Of a stretch of 64,000 nt of DNA, positions 49,039 to 58,633 are shown piece after piece. The notes below the pieces were generated by a model that saw only the letters and a list, made by a program, of their open reading frames with translations, was not told the DNA's origin and did not search any database. The position numbers were made by a program, and so were the translations under genes. Source of the stretch: Micromonospora siamensis (GTDB lineage Bacteria; Actinomycetota; Actinomycetes; Mycobacteriales; Micromonosporaceae); NCBI RefSeq assembly GCF_900090305.1, contig NZ_LT607751.1, positions 3,410,001 through 3,474,000 of the forward strand. The letters are read 5' to 3'. The stretch's first letter is position 1; each line of letters starts with the position of its first letter.

Positions 49039-49989
49039 TCAACGCTCGGCGACGGTGTCCCACTCCAGCGCCGCCGCCTGGGTCGCCTCGGCCGCGGCCT
49101 GTTCGGTCCAGGGCGACACCACCGGCTGGCGGGGGCGGGGGCGGGGGACGATGTTCGCCATCGGCACGTACACCCGGGCGTCCACCACCTCGGCGAGCAG
49201 CAACGCCGCGACCAGGCTGCTGGGCCGCTTCTCCGGGTCGTCGTCCAGGCAGCGCCAGCACAGCTCGGCCACCTCGGCGGGCAGCCCCGGCACCTCCGGC
49301 AGCGGCTCGGGCGCCTGCCGCCGGCGCATCCCCAGCAGTTGGGTGGTGGAGTCGGCCGGATAGGGCAGCCGACCGGTCAGGCAGTAGTAGAGCAGCACCC
49401 CGAGGGCGTACATGTCGGCGGCCGGCGTGACCGGCCGGCGGTCCAGCTGCTCCGGCGCGAGGTACGCCGGGGTGCCCACCACCATCCCGTCGGGCGTGCG
49501 ATCGGGGGCGCCGGCGGGGGTGGCGATGCCGAAGTCGAGGACCTTCACCCCGGCCGGGGTGAGGATCACGTTGGCCGGCTTCACGTCGCGGTGCACGATG
49601 CCGTGCGCGTGCGCGGCGGCCAGCGCCGCGCTGATCTCGGCGCAGACCCGCACGGCGATCCGCCAGTCCAGCGGGCCGTCGCGCAGGTGACTGGCCAGCG
49701 TCTCGCCCTCCGCCAGCTCCATCACGATGTACGCCGACCGGCTGCCCGGCAACGTCGCGGCGGTGCCGAAGTCGTGCACGCTGGCCACGTTCGGGTGCAC
49801 CAGCCGCGCCGCCGAGCGGGCCTCCGCGCGGATCCGCTCCACCGAGGTCTCCGCCCCGTGGTCCTCGGGCGACATCACCTTCACCGCCACGGACCGGTCC
49901 AGCACCACGTCGTGTGCCCGCCACACCTCAGACATGCCGCCGATACCGATGCGCTGTTCGAGCTCGTACCGCCCGTCCAACGTCCGCAT
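49039..49989 (-). CDS. Cytosolic eukaryotic-type Ser/Thr protein kinase
   Basis: 316 residues from the ATG at 49989 (GAGGAGC SD). Complete kinase core: GIGGMSEVWRAHD, AVKVM, catalytic loop HRDVKPANVIL, DFG in VLDFGIATP, and VVGTPAYLAPEQL. Unlike the kinase at 2558, it is an RD kinase and has no transmembrane helix; the 50-residue tail is Pro/Arg-rich then acidic. Substrate unknown; no phosphatase gene is adjacent. Confidence 0.93.
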   Translation of the reverse strand: MRTLDGRYELEQRIGIGGMSEVWRAHDVVLDRSVAVKVMSPEDHGAETSVERIRAEARSAARLVHPNVASVHDFGTAATLPGSRSAYIVMELAEGETLASHLRDGPLDWRIAVRVCAEISAALAAAHAHGIVHRDVKPANVILTPAGVKVLDFGIATPAGAPDRTPDGMVVGTPAYLAPEQLDRRPVTPAADMYALGVLLYYCLTGRLPYPADSTTQLLGMRRRQAPEPLPEVPGLPAEVAELCWRCLDDDPEKRPSSLVAALLLAEVVDARVYVPMANIVPRPRPRQPVVSPWTEQAAAEATQAAALEWDTVAER

Positions 49990-50171
49990 CGGGTGCTCCT
50001 CGGTCTCGTCCGCCGGGCTGGTGTCCGGCGCTGGAGCCTCCGGTACCCGGCCTCTCAGCAGCACAAACCGCCGGGGGTGTCGGAGCGGCGGGGGTGTCGG
50101 CCCCGACTGCGGTAACGTGCCGGACGGAGCCGGTCACACAGCGTGCCGGCCGGTGCGGACGGCGGTCGGGG

Positions 50172-50405
50172 ATGGGCGAGGTGCGGGTGCGGTTCGTCGG
50201 CGGGCCGGCCGACGACCTGGTCCGGGACCTGCCCGCCGAGCCGGGCGGCGGGCCCCCCGCGCACTGGGTGCTGCGCCACCCTGGCGGCGCCGAAGTGCCC
50301 GGGGAGCCCGGGGCGGACCATCTCTACGAACGGGACCGTCCCGCCCCGGGTGGGGAGTGGACGATGCGCTTCGTGCACAGCTATCCGGTGGGTGCCGGCG
50401 AGTAA
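50172..50405 (+). CDS. Small hypothetical protein
   Basis: 77 residues: MGEVRVRFVGGPADDLVRDL, a Pro/Gly-rich middle, then GGEWTMRFVHSYPVG. A GGTCGGGG sequence lies just upstream of the ATG. Short, soluble and likely beta-rich. I do not recognise the family. It ends 4 bases before the stop of the convergent hydrolase. Confidence 0.6.
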   Translation: MGEVRVRFVGGPADDLVRDLPAEPGGGPPAHWVLRHPGGAEVPGEPGADHLYERDRPAPGGEWTMRFVHSYPVGAGE

Positions 50406-50409
50406 CGGC

Positions 50410-51221
50410 TCAGCCTGCCGCGCTGGTGGTCTCCAGGATCACCGAGGCGACCAGCTCCGGGGCGTCGTACATCGGCACGTGACCGCAGTCGACGAGGTCC
50501 AGGTGGCGGGCATCGGGCAGTCGGGTCCGGGCGGCTGCGGCCTGCCGGTACGGCAGGATCCGGTCCCGGGTGCCCCAGGCGATGGTGACCGGCACGGCCG
50601 GTACGCCGGTGAAGGCGTAGCCGCGGCCGGCGCGGGCGACCGCCCGGAAGGCGTGTGCGTCGCGCAGCGCCCGGGTGTCGGCCAGCGCCACGTCGAGGGT
50701 GAGCCGGTCGGCCCGCGCCACGATCATCCCGAGCGCCAGTGCGCGCAGCGCCGGCCGGGCGAGCACCGCGCTCACCAGCGGCTCGGGCAGCCGGGCGGCG
50801 GCCCGGTGCGCGCCGAGCACGGTCATCGCCCGGCGCAGCTCCCGCGGGCTGCAGAAGCCGGCCGGGGAGAGGGCGGTGACCGAGGCCGCGTGGCCGGCGG
50901 CGGCGAGCTCCAGGGCGATCGCCCCGCCCAGGCTGTTGCCGGCGACGTGCGGCCGGTCCAGGCCCAGCGCCGCGCAGAACTCCGCGATCGCGGCCACCAC
51001 CTGCGCCATGTCCCGGGGCAGGCCGGTCGGCGGCACCGGTGAGCGGCCGAAGCCGGGCAGGTCCAGCGCGACCACGTCGTGCCGGCGAGCAGGTCCAGCA
51101 CCGGCAGCCAGGCCGCCCAGTGGTGCCCGATGCCGTGCAGCAGCACCAGCGGCGGGCCTGCGCCGCGTCGTTCGAACGCCACCCGCACGCCCGTGGAGGA
51201 GCCGTCACCAGCCGTGCCCAC
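50410..51221 (-). pseudogene. Alpha/beta hydrolase, frameshifted
   Basis: From the GTG at 51221 the first frame gives RRGAGPPLVLLHGIGHHWAA (oxyanion HG motif) up to VLDLLAG. The sequence then continues only in another frame as HDVVALDLPGFGRSPVP, the nucleophile elbow GNSLGG, GTRDRILP with the acid, and DCGHVPMYDAP with the catalytic His. Inserting one C in GCCGGC at 51081-51086 restores an intact protein of about 270 residues, reading LLARHDVVALDLPGFG. The break is therefore a single-base deletion, either real or a sequencing error. Confidence 0.85.
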
Positions 51222-51370
51222 GACCGGAAGTTACCACTGGGTAACGCGCTGTGGTAGAGGCTTCCGGCTCCCTTGTCCGGCCGGTCGCAGGCCCGCCGGG
51301 CGGCACAGCTGGTACACAGGAAGCGCAGAGGTGCGGCACAGCGACGGCGCCCACGATGGGGGACATGGTC

Positions 51371-52111
51371 ATGGAGGGGCAGGCCGCGCAGGGCCGCATC
51401 GAACTGCGCCGACCCGACGGCGAGCCGGTCCGGGTGCTGGTCGTCGACGACGAGCCGACCCTGACCGACCTGTTGTCGATGGCGCTGCGCTACGAGGGCT
51501 GGCAGGTCCGCAGCGCCGGCAACGGAATGGCCGCGCTCACCGCCGCCCGGCAGTTCCAGCCGGACGCCGTGGTCCTCGACGTGATGCTGCCCGACCTGGA
51601 CGGCTTCCAGGTGCTGCGCCGGCTGCGCGAGCAGACCCCGACCGTGCCGGTGCTCTTCCTGACCGCCCGCGACGCCGTGGAGGAACGCATCGCCGGGCTC
51701 ACCGTCGGCGGCGACGACTACGTGACCAAGCCGTTCAGCCTGGAAGAGGTGATCGCCCGGCTCCGGGCGCTGCTGCGCCGTTCCGGCTTCGCGGTGGCCG
51801 CCCGGGAGGACGCCGTGCTCACCGTCGGCGACCTCAGCCTCGACGAGGACAGCCACGAGGTACGCCGGGACGGCACCATGATCACGCTGACCGCCACCGA
51901 GTTCGAGCTGCTGCGCTACCTGATGCGCAATCCCCGCCGGGTGCTGAGCAAGGCGCAGATCCTCGACCGGGTCTGGAACTACGACTTCGGCGGCCAGGCC
52001 AACGTGGTGGAGCTCTACATCTCGTACCTGCGCAAGAAGATCGACGCGGGCCGGGCGCCGATGATCCACACCCTGCGGGGCGCTGGTTATGTCCTCAAGC
52101 CGGCGGAGTGA
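51371..52111 (+). CDS. OmpR/PhoB-family response regulator
   Basis: 246 residues from the ATG at 51371, 7 bases after GGGGGA (ATGs at 51356 and 51365 are alternatives). Receiver domain VRVLVVDDEPTLTDLL, phospho-acceptor in VVLDVMLPDLDG, TAR and TKPFSLEE; then a winged-helix DNA-binding domain with LTATEFELLRYLMRNPRRVL and VELYISYLRKKID. The histidine kinase gene overlaps it by 23 bases. The pair lies directly upstream of glycosyltransferase genes for envelope modification. Confidence 0.93.
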   Translation: MEGQAAQGRIELRRPDGEPVRVLVVDDEPTLTDLLSMALRYEGWQVRSAGNGMAALTAARQFQPDAVVLDVMLPDLDGFQVLRRLREQTPTVPVLFLTARDAVEERIAGLTVGGDDYVTKPFSLEEVIARLRALLRRSGFAVAAREDAVLTVGDLSLDEDSHEVRRDGTMITLTATEFELLRYLMRNPRRVLSKAQILDRVWNYDFGGQANVVELYISYLRKKIDAGRAPMIHTLRGAGYVLKPAE

Positions 52112-53609
52112 CCTGAGCCGGCGGCTGCGGCGGTGGCTGGCCGGCTGGTCGCTGCGCCGGCGCCTGGTCGTCTCCGTGGTGGCGCTCCTCGCCCTGGTCA
52201 GCGTCGGCATCGGCGGGCTCACCACCGTGGCCCTGCGGCACTTCCTGATCGCCCAGGTCGACAACCAGCTGACCTTCGGTGACCGCCGGCCCGCCGAGCT
52301 GGCCCGGTGGTTCCGCTCCGGCGGCCCGTCCTGGCCGGGCCGGCCAGGCCCGCCGGGGGAGGAGGCCGACATCCCTGAGCCGCCGCCCAACTTGCCGACC
52401 GGGTCGATCGCGGTCCGGGTGCCCCCGGTGGGAGAACTCACCGCCGGCGTCCGCACCGAGAGCGCGACCACCGAGGCCGTCCCCGCCGCCGAGGTACGGG
52501 GCTTGGCCGCCGTGCCCATCGACGACCGACCTCGCACGGTCGAGGTCGGCGACCGCGGCGACTACCGGGCGATCGCGACCCTCTCGCCGCGCGGCGACAG
52601 GGATGTGCTCGTCCTGGCCATCCCACTCGCCCAGGTCGACGACACCATCATGTGGATGGTCGTCGCCCAGGCCGGCGTGGCGACAGCAGGGCTGCTGATC
52701 GCCGGCAGTCTCGGCGCGCTGATCGTCCGGGCCACGCTGCGCCCGCTCAACCGGGTCGCCGGCACGGCCGTGCGGGTCACCGAGCTGCCCCTGGACCGGG
52801 GCGAGGTGGCCCTGTCGGTGCGGGTGCCCGACGCCGACACCGACCCGCGTACCGAGGTGGGGCAGGTGGGGGCGTCGCTGAACCGGCTGCTCGGGCACGT
52901 CGCCGCGGCGCTCGCCGCCCGGCAGGCCAGCGAGACCCGGGTACGCCAGTTCGTCGCCGACGCCAGCCACGAACTGCGTACCCCGCTGGCCGCCATCCGC
53001 GGCTACGCCGAGGTGGCCCGGCGCGGCCGGGACCGGGTGCCGCCGGACGTGGCGCTGGCGTTGAGCCGGGTCGAGTCGGCCAGCACCCGGATGACCAGCC
53101 TCGTCGACGACCTGCTGCTGCTGGCCCGGTTGGACGCCGGCCGGCCGCTGGCCACCGGGCCGGTCGACCTCACCGCGCTGGTCGTCGAGGCGGTCGCCGA
53201 CGCGCACGTCGCCGGTCCCGAGCACCGCTGGCAGCTCGACCTGCCCGACGAGGCGCTCGACGTGCCCGGCGACGCCGTACGCCTGCACCAGGTGGTGGCG
53301 AACCTGCTGGCCAACGCCCGGGTGCACACCCCGCCCGGCAGCACCGTGACCACCCGACTGGTCCGGCTGGGCGACGCGGTGGAGCTGAGCGTCACCGACG
53401 ACGGCCCGGGGATCCCCCCGGAGCTGCGCGACGAGGTCTTCGAACGGTTCGCCCGGGGCGACAGCTCCCGGTCCCGGGAACACGGCAGCACCGGCCTCGG
53501 CCTGGCCATCGTGGCGGCCGTCGTGGAGGCCCACCACGGCGCCGTCACGCTGGACAGCGAGCCCGGGCGGACCGTCTTCACGGTCCGGTTGCCGGCAGGC
53601 CACAGCTGA
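52089..53609 (+). CDS. Sensor histidine kinase
   Basis: 506 residues. Two transmembrane helices (about residues 26-50 and 196-217) flank a Pro-rich extracytoplasmic sensor of about 145 residues without recognisable fold. HAMP follows (ATLRPLNRVAGTAVRVTELP), then the phospho-acceptor VADASHELRTPLAAIRGYAE, the N box NLLANARVHTPPG, and DDGPGIPPE and GSTGLGLAIV of the ATPase. It overlaps the response-regulator gene by 23 bases, so the two are translationally coupled. Confidence 0.93.
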   Translation: MSSSRRSDLSRRLRRWLAGWSLRRRLVVSVVALLALVSVGIGGLTTVALRHFLIAQVDNQLTFGDRRPAELARWFRSGGPSWPGRPGPPGEEADIPEPPPNLPTGSIAVRVPPVGELTAGVRTESATTEAVPAAEVRGLAAVPIDDRPRTVEVGDRGDYRAIATLSPRGDRDVLVLAIPLAQVDDTIMWMVVAQAGVATAGLLIAGSLGALIVRATLRPLNRVAGTAVRVTELPLDRGEVALSVRVPDADTDPRTEVGQVGASLNRLLGHVAAALAARQASETRVRQFVADASHELRTPLAAIRGYAEVARRGRDRVPPDVALALSRVESASTRMTSLVDDLLLLARLDAGRPLATGPVDLTALVVEAVADAHVAGPEHRWQLDLPDEALDVPGDAVRLHQVVANLLANARVHTPPGSTVTTRLVRLGDAVELSVTDDGPGIPPELRDEVFERFARGDSSRSREHGSTGLGLAIVAAVVEAHHGAVTLDSEPGRTVFTVRLPAGHS

Positions 53610-53660
53610 CCCACAGCCCCATCATGGGGCGGGAACAAGAACCTCGCCGAGGCTTCCGGC

Positions 53661-56048
53661 ATGGACAGAACCGAGAGCCTGCTGGCCGTGCCGGACGGCC
53701 CGGCGGCGCAGATCCCGCCCACGCCCGACCCCATACCCGTCGAACCGGAACCGCCCCGCCGCGATCCCGCCTGGACCCGGCCGGCCCTGGTGGCGCTGCT
53801 GCTGGGCACCGGGCTGCTCTACCTGTGGGGGCTCGGCGGGTCGGGCTGGGCGAACTCGTTCTACTCGGCGGCCGTGCAGGCCGGTTCACAGAGCTGGAAG
53901 GCGTTCTTCTACGGCTCGTCGGACGCGGCGAACTCGATCACGGTGGACAAGACCCCGGCCTCGCTGTGGCTGATGGCCCTGTCGGTACGCGTCTTCGGGC
54001 TGAACAGCTGGTCGATCCTGGTGCCGCAGGCGCTGCTCGGGGTGTCCACGGTCGGAGCGCTCTTCGCCACCGTCCGCCGCTGGTACGGCCCGGTCGCCGG
54101 CCTGGTCGCCGGCGCGGTCCTCGCCCTCACCCCGGTCGCCACCCTGATGTTCCGGTTCAACAACCCCGACGCCCTGCTGGTGCTGCTGCTGGTGCTCGCC
54201 GCGTACGCCACGGTACGGGCGGTGGAGACCGCGGGCACCCGGTGGATCGTGCTCGCCGGCGCGCTGGTCGGCCTCGGCTTCCTCACCAAGATGCTCCAGG
54301 CGTTCCTGGTGGTCCCGGTCCTCGCCGGGGTGTACCTGCTGGCCGCGCCGACCGGGCTGTGGCGGCGGATCCGCCAGCTGCTACTGGCCGGGCTGGCCCT
54401 GCTGGTGGCCGGCGGCTGGTGGGTGGCGATCGTCGAGCTGGTGCCGGCTAGCGCCCGGCCGTACGTCGGCGGATCGCAGCACGACAGCGTCCTGGAGTTG
54501 ACCCTCGGCTACAACGGGCTGGGGCGGCTCACCGGCGAGGAGGAGGGCAGCGTCGGGGGCGGCGGTGGCCCGTTCTCCGGGCAGACCGGCTGGCTGCGGA
54601 TGTTCGACACCGAGGTCGGCGGGCAGATCTCCTGGCTGCTGCCGGCCGCGCTGATCCTGCTGGTCGCCGGGCTGCTGCTCGCCGGCCGGGCGGCCCGCAC
54701 CGACCGCGCCCGGGCCGGGCTGCTGCTCTGGGGTGGATGGCTGCTGGTCACCGGGCTGGTGTTCAGCTTCATGTCCGGGATCTTCCACGCCTACTACACG
54801 GTGGCGCTCGCCCCGGCCGTCGGCGCGTTGGTCGGCATCGGGGTGGTCCTGCTCTGGCGCGAGCGCGGGCGACCGGCGACCGGGCCGGCGGGCCGTACGG
54901 TCCCGGCCGGCGGCACCGGCCCGGTGGACGGCGTCCCGCCGACGGATCCCGAGGCCCGGCGGGGGAGCGGCCGTGCTGCTGCCGCCACGGCGGTGCTGGC
55001 GCTCACCCTCGCGGTCACCGCCTGGTGGTCCTGGCGGCTGCTCGGTCGCAGCCCCGACTGGTACCCCTGGCTGCGCACCGGCGTGCTGGTCGCCGGTCTG
55101 GTCGCGGCGGCGCTGCTGCTGCTCACCGTCCGACTGTCCCGGCGGGTGGTCCCGCTGGCCCTGGTGCTGGGCGCGGCGGCGGCGCTGGCCGGCCCGGCCG
55201 CGTACGCCGCGCAGACGGCGGCCACCCCGCACACCGGCGCCATCCCGACCGCCGGCCCGTTCGTGGAGGGCGCCTTCGGCCCGGGCCGGGGCGGCTTCCC
55301 CGGCGGCGGCTTCCCCGGCCGCGCCGGCCGGGGGCAGGCGGGTGAGTTCCCCGGATTTCCCGGTGGCGGTCAGTTCCCCGGTTTCCCGGGCGGTGGCCAG
55401 TTCCCCGGTTTCCCGGATGGCGGCCAGTTCCCCGGCTTCCCGGGCGGACCGAACGGCACCGCGCCCAACGGCACCGGGTCGAACGGCAGCGGTCCGAACG
55501 GCAGCGGTCCGAACGGCAGCGGTCCGAACGGCAGCGGTCCGAACGGCACCGGGTCGAATGGCACCGGGTCGAATGGCACCGGGTCGAACGGCAGCGGCCA
55601 GAACGGCGCCGGTCAGCTTCCCGGACTGCCGGGTGGGTTGCCGGGCGGGCTGCCCGGTGGGGGCCGGCGGGGCGGCATGGGCGGGCTGCTCGACGCCCGT
55701 GAGCCCAGCGCCGAGCTGCGGGCGCTGCTCACGGCCGACGCCGACGCGTACACCTGGGTGGCGGCGACCGTCGGGTCCAACAACGCCTCCGGCTACCAGC
55801 TGGCCACCGGCGAGCCGGTGATGGCGATCGGCGGCTTCAACGGCAGCGACCCGTCCCCGACCCTGGCCCGGTTCCAGGCGTACGTCGCCGACGGGCGGAT
55901 CCACTGGTTCGTCGGCGGCGGCGGATTCCGGGCCAACGGCGGCAGCTCCGCGTCGCAGGAGATCGCCACCTGGGTGGCCGAGAACTTCGAGTCGAGGACC
56001 GTCGACGGCGTCACCGTCTACGACCTGAGCAGCGGAAGGCAGGGCTGA
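53661..56048 (+). CDS. YkcB-type polytopic mannosyltransferase (GT39-like) with repeat linker
   Basis: 795 residues. About a dozen hydrophobic segments form a PMT-like membrane glycosyltransferase, with VDKTPASLWLMALSVRVFG and RFNNPDALLVLLLVLAAYA typical of the family. A repeat-rich extracytoplasmic linker (about 530-660) of GGGQFPGFP and NGSGP units leads to a conserved C-terminal domain (LLTADADAYTWVAATVGSNN, then GYQLATGEPVMAIGGFNGSD). It probably uses a polyprenyl-phosphate sugar made by the next gene. It is 51 bases after the histidine-kinase gene, in the same operon. Confidence 0.88.
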   Translation: MDRTESLLAVPDGPAAQIPPTPDPIPVEPEPPRRDPAWTRPALVALLLGTGLLYLWGLGGSGWANSFYSAAVQAGSQSWKAFFYGSSDAANSITVDKTPASLWLMALSVRVFGLNSWSILVPQALLGVSTVGALFATVRRWYGPVAGLVAGAVLALTPVATLMFRFNNPDALLVLLLVLAAYATVRAVETAGTRWIVLAGALVGLGFLTKMLQAFLVVPVLAGVYLLAAPTGLWRRIRQLLLAGLALLVAGGWWVAIVELVPASARPYVGGSQHDSVLELTLGYNGLGRLTGEEEGSVGGGGGPFSGQTGWLRMFDTEVGGQISWLLPAALILLVAGLLLAGRAARTDRARAGLLLWGGWLLVTGLVFSFMSGIFHAYYTVALAPAVGALVGIGVVLLWRERGRPATGPAGRTVPAGGTGPVDGVPPTDPEARRGSGRAAAATAVLALTLAVTAWWSWRLLGRSPDWYPWLRTGVLVAGLVAAALLLLTVRLSRRVVPLALVLGAAAALAGPAAYAAQTAATPHTGAIPTAGPFVEGAFGPGRGGFPGGGFPGRAGRGQAGEFPGFPGGGQFPGFPGGGQFPGFPDGGQFPGFPGGPNGTAPNGTGSNGSGPNGSGPNGSGPNGSGPNGTGSNGTGSNGTGSNGSGQNGAGQLPGLPGGLPGGLPGGGRRGGMGGLLDAREPSAELRALLTADADAYTWVAATVGSNNASGYQLATGEPVMAIGGFNGSDPSPTLARFQAYVADGRIHWFVGGGGFRANGGSSASQEIATWVAENFESRTVDGVTVYDLSSGRQG
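55351..55610. repeat. Two tandem-repeat arrays inside the ykcB-like gene
   Basis: About four 24-bp units encoding GGGQFPGFP (55351-55446) are followed by about ten 15-bp units related to CCGAACGGCAGCGGT, encoding NGSGP or NGTGS (55451-55610). All units are in frame, so copy-number change alters linker length without breaking the protein. Confidence 0.85.
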
Positions 56049-56051
56049 GCG

Positions 56052-57278
56052 ATGACCGGTACCCCCGCAGTACGCCCGGCGGTCGACGTCGCGGTGCAGG
56101 CGCCCACCGTGGTGCTGGACGTGGTGGTCCCCGTGTACAACGAGGAGGCCGACCTCGGGCCCTGCGTACGGCGGCTGCACGCGCACCTGGGCGAGCACTT
56201 CCCGTACCCATTCCGGATCACCGTGGCGGACAACGCCAGCGTCGACGCGACGCTGGCCGTCGCCGAGTCGCTCGCCGCCGAGCTGCCGAACGTGCGGGTG
56301 CGGCACCTGGCCGAGAAGGGTCGGGGCCGGGCCCTGCGGGCGGTGTGGGGCGCCTCGGACGCGCCGGTGCTGGCGTACCTGGACGTGGACCTCTCCACCG
56401 ACCTGGCCGCGCTGCTGCCGCTGGTCGCGCCGCTGATCTCCGGGCACTCCGACCTGGCCATCGGCACCCGGCTGGCGCGTACCTCCCGGGTGGTGCGCGG
56501 CGCGAAGCGGGAGGTGCTCTCCCGGGGCTACAACCTGCTGCTGCGCGGCGCGCTGGCGGCCCGTTTCTCCGACGCGCAGTGCGGCTTCAAGGCGATCCGG
56601 GGCGACGTGGCGGCGCAACTGCTGCCGCTGGTGGAGGACACCGGCTGGTTCTTCGACACCGAGCTGCTGGTGCTGGCGCAGCGGGCCGGGCTGCGCATCC
56701 ACGAGGTGCCGGTGGACTGGGTGGACGACCCGGACAGCCGGGTGGAGATCGTCCCCACCGTCCTGGCCGACCTGCGCGGCATCGGCCGGCTCGGCCGGGC
56801 CCTGCTCACCGGTGCGCTGCCGCTGCCGCGGCTGCGCGAGCAGCTCGGCCGGGCCCCGCTGGCCGCCCCGCCGGCGCAGGTGCCGGTCGGGCTGCCCCGG
56901 CAGCTGGCCCGGTTCGCCGCGATCGGGGTGGCCAGCACGCTGGCGTACCTCGCGCTGTTCGTGGCGGCCCGGGGCGCGCTCGGCGCGCAGCCGGCGAACC
57001 TGCTGGCGCTGCTGCTCACCGCCGTGGCGAACACGGCGGCGAACCGGCGGCTGACCTTCGGCATCAGCGGGCGCCGCGACGCCGGCCGGCACCACCTGCA
57101 GGGCCTGCTGGCCTTCGGGCTTGGCCTGGCGCTCACCAGCGGCGCGCTCGCCGGGTTGCACCTGGTGGCGGCCACCCCGCCGCGTGCGGTGGAGCTGGCC
57201 GTGCTGGTGGCGGCGAACCTCGCCGCCACCGTCCTGCGGTTCGCGTTGTTGCGGCTCGCCATGCACCACCGGCGCTGA
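56052..57278 (+). CDS. Bifunctional GT2 glycosyltransferase/GtrA family protein (YkcC-like)
   Basis: 408 residues. The N-terminal GT2 domain resembles dolichyl-phosphate mannose synthase: VVLDVVVPVYNEEADLGPCV, DNASVDAT, LAYLDVDLSTDLAALLPL (the DxD region) and SDAQCGFKAIRGDVA. The C-terminal third is a GtrA domain with four helices (ARFAAIGVASTLAYLALFVA), which would flip or carry the polyprenyl-linked sugar. It starts 3 bases after the YkcB-type gene; together they add sugars to an extracytoplasmic acceptor. Confidence 0.9.
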   Translation: MTGTPAVRPAVDVAVQAPTVVLDVVVPVYNEEADLGPCVRRLHAHLGEHFPYPFRITVADNASVDATLAVAESLAAELPNVRVRHLAEKGRGRALRAVWGASDAPVLAYLDVDLSTDLAALLPLVAPLISGHSDLAIGTRLARTSRVVRGAKREVLSRGYNLLLRGALAARFSDAQCGFKAIRGDVAAQLLPLVEDTGWFFDTELLVLAQRAGLRIHEVPVDWVDDPDSRVEIVPTVLADLRGIGRLGRALLTGALPLPRLREQLGRAPLAAPPAQVPVGLPRQLARFAAIGVASTLAYLALFVAARGALGAQPANLLALLLTAVANTAANRRLTFGISGRRDAGRHHLQGLLAFGLGLALTSGALAGLHLVAATPPRAVELAVLVAANLAATVLRFALLRLAMHHRR

Positions 57279-57322
57279 CCGGCCTCGCGCCGTCCAGGGC
57301 ACGCCGTGGCAGGCTGAGCGGC

Positions 57323-58003
57323 GTGTATCGGGAACGACCGGCCGCGATCGCGGGCGCGGTGCTCTGGACCAGCCACAGCGCCGGAAGGCCGACCCGGGTG
57401 CTGCCGGACGGCTGCCTCGATCTGCTCTGGTCCAGTCGGGCCGGCCTGCTGGTGGCCGGTCCGGACCGTCGGGCGTACGTGACCGGGTCGGCCGCGGGCG
57501 AGCGGTGGCTGGGGCTGCGGCTGCCACCCGGAGTCGGCCCGGCGGTGTTCGGCGTTTCCGCCGACGAGCTGCGGGACCGCCGGGTGCCGTTGGAGGCGCT
57601 CTGGGGCCGGGCGGCCGGTGAGATCGCCGAGCGGTTGGGCGACCGGCCGACCGGCGCCGCGCTGACCGCGGTGGCCGCCGGCCGGCTCGCCGCCGCCGGT
57701 GGTCCGGACCCGCTCGGCCCGCGGGTGGCCGCGCTGCTCGCCGCCGGCCGGTCGGTGGCCGCGACCGCCGCCGAGGTCGGCCTCGACCCGCGCCTGCTGC
57801 ACCGGCGCAGCCGGGCCCTGTTCGGGTACGGCCCGAAGACCCTGGCCCGGATCCTGCGGATGCGTCGGGCGCTGGCGCTGGCCGGCACCGGCATCGGGCT
57901 GGCCGAGGTGGCCGCCCGCACCGGTTACGCCGACCAGGCGCACCTGACCCGGGACGTTCGTGACCTGGCGGGGGTGCCGCCGCGGGCGTTGCTCGGCGGC
58001 TGA
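57323..58003 (+). CDS. AraC-family transcriptional regulator
   Basis: 226 residues from the GTG at 57323. The N-terminal part matches DUF6597-like sensor regions (RVLPDGCLDLLWSSRAGLLV). The C-terminal AraC double HTH is clear: VAATAAEVGLDPRLLHRRSR, FGYGPKTLARILRMRRAL, then LAEVAARTGYADQAHLTRDV. Single gene; regulated partner unknown. Confidence 0.88.
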   Translation: MYRERPAAIAGAVLWTSHSAGRPTRVLPDGCLDLLWSSRAGLLVAGPDRRAYVTGSAAGERWLGLRLPPGVGPAVFGVSADELRDRRVPLEALWGRAAGEIAERLGDRPTGAALTAVAAGRLAAAGGPDPLGPRVAALLAAGRSVAATAAEVGLDPRLLHRRSRALFGYGPKTLARILRMRRALALAGTGIGLAEVAARTGYADQAHLTRDVRDLAGVPPRALLGG

Positions 58004-58037
58004 TCCGCAGCCCGTCGCCCGCGGGACGCGGCGCCGC

Positions 58038-58436
58038 TCAGTCGCCGCCCAGCGGGGCGAACAGGTCGACGCCGTTGCCGTCGGGGTCGTGCAGCACCGC
58101 GTACCGCTGGCCCCAGAAGGCGTCCCACGGCGGCAGCTCGCCGTGGAAGCCGGCCTCGGTCAACTCCGTCCAGTACCGGTCCACCTCCGCCGGGTCGGCG
58201 CAACGGAAGGCCAGGGCGGCCCGGGGGCTGCCGGTCGGCGCCGTCCAGTTCGGGTGGAAGCCGAGGACCATCTCCACCGTGTCCCAGGCCAGCCGGAGCC
58301 CGTTGGGCAGCGTGATCTCCACGTGCGGTTCGGACTCCGCGCCGGCCGGGATCGGCAGGCCGAGTCGGCGGTAGAAGTCCAGCGTGCGGGCCATGTCGGT
58401 GACCACGCTGCCGAGCAGGTCGAGGTGAGGTGCCAT
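58038..58436 (-). CDS. VOC (glyoxalase/bleomycin-resistance) family protein
   Basis: 132 residues from the ATG at 58436. The beta-alpha-beta-beta-beta pattern is visible: LDLLGSVVTDMARTLDFYRR, EPHVEITLPNGLRLAWD, and RYAVLHDPDGNGVDLFAPLG with the usual metal-site Glu replaced by Asp. A member of the vicinal oxygen chelate superfamily; the substrate cannot be inferred. Confidence 0.88.
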   Translation of the reverse strand: MAPHLDLLGSVVTDMARTLDFYRRLGLPIPAGAESEPHVEITLPNGLRLAWDTVEMVLGFHPNWTAPTGSPRAALAFRCADPAEVDRYWTELTEAGFHGELPPWDAFWGQRYAVLHDPDGNGVDLFAPLGGD

Positions 58437-58633
58437 GGCTCGGCACGCTACCGGCGGCTCGGCGGCCCGGTCTTGAACGAATCGGACGGGTGGTGTGCCG
58501 GGTGTGACCGTCACGGCGGAGTCGGGACGGCTACGGTGACAAGGAGACAATCCCGGCTTAACGGTCATCGCCGCCGCATGGTGGCGTCCGTTCACGCCGG
58601 CTTCCACGACGGCGAGGAGAGGAGCGGTCGGTG

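Noticed and set aside
54381..57527. A very long open frame on the minus strand across the YkcB/YkcC-type genes
   Set aside because: It is antisense to two well-supported genes, is Arg/Gly/Pro-rich with no domain, and is the expected by-product of extreme G+C content.
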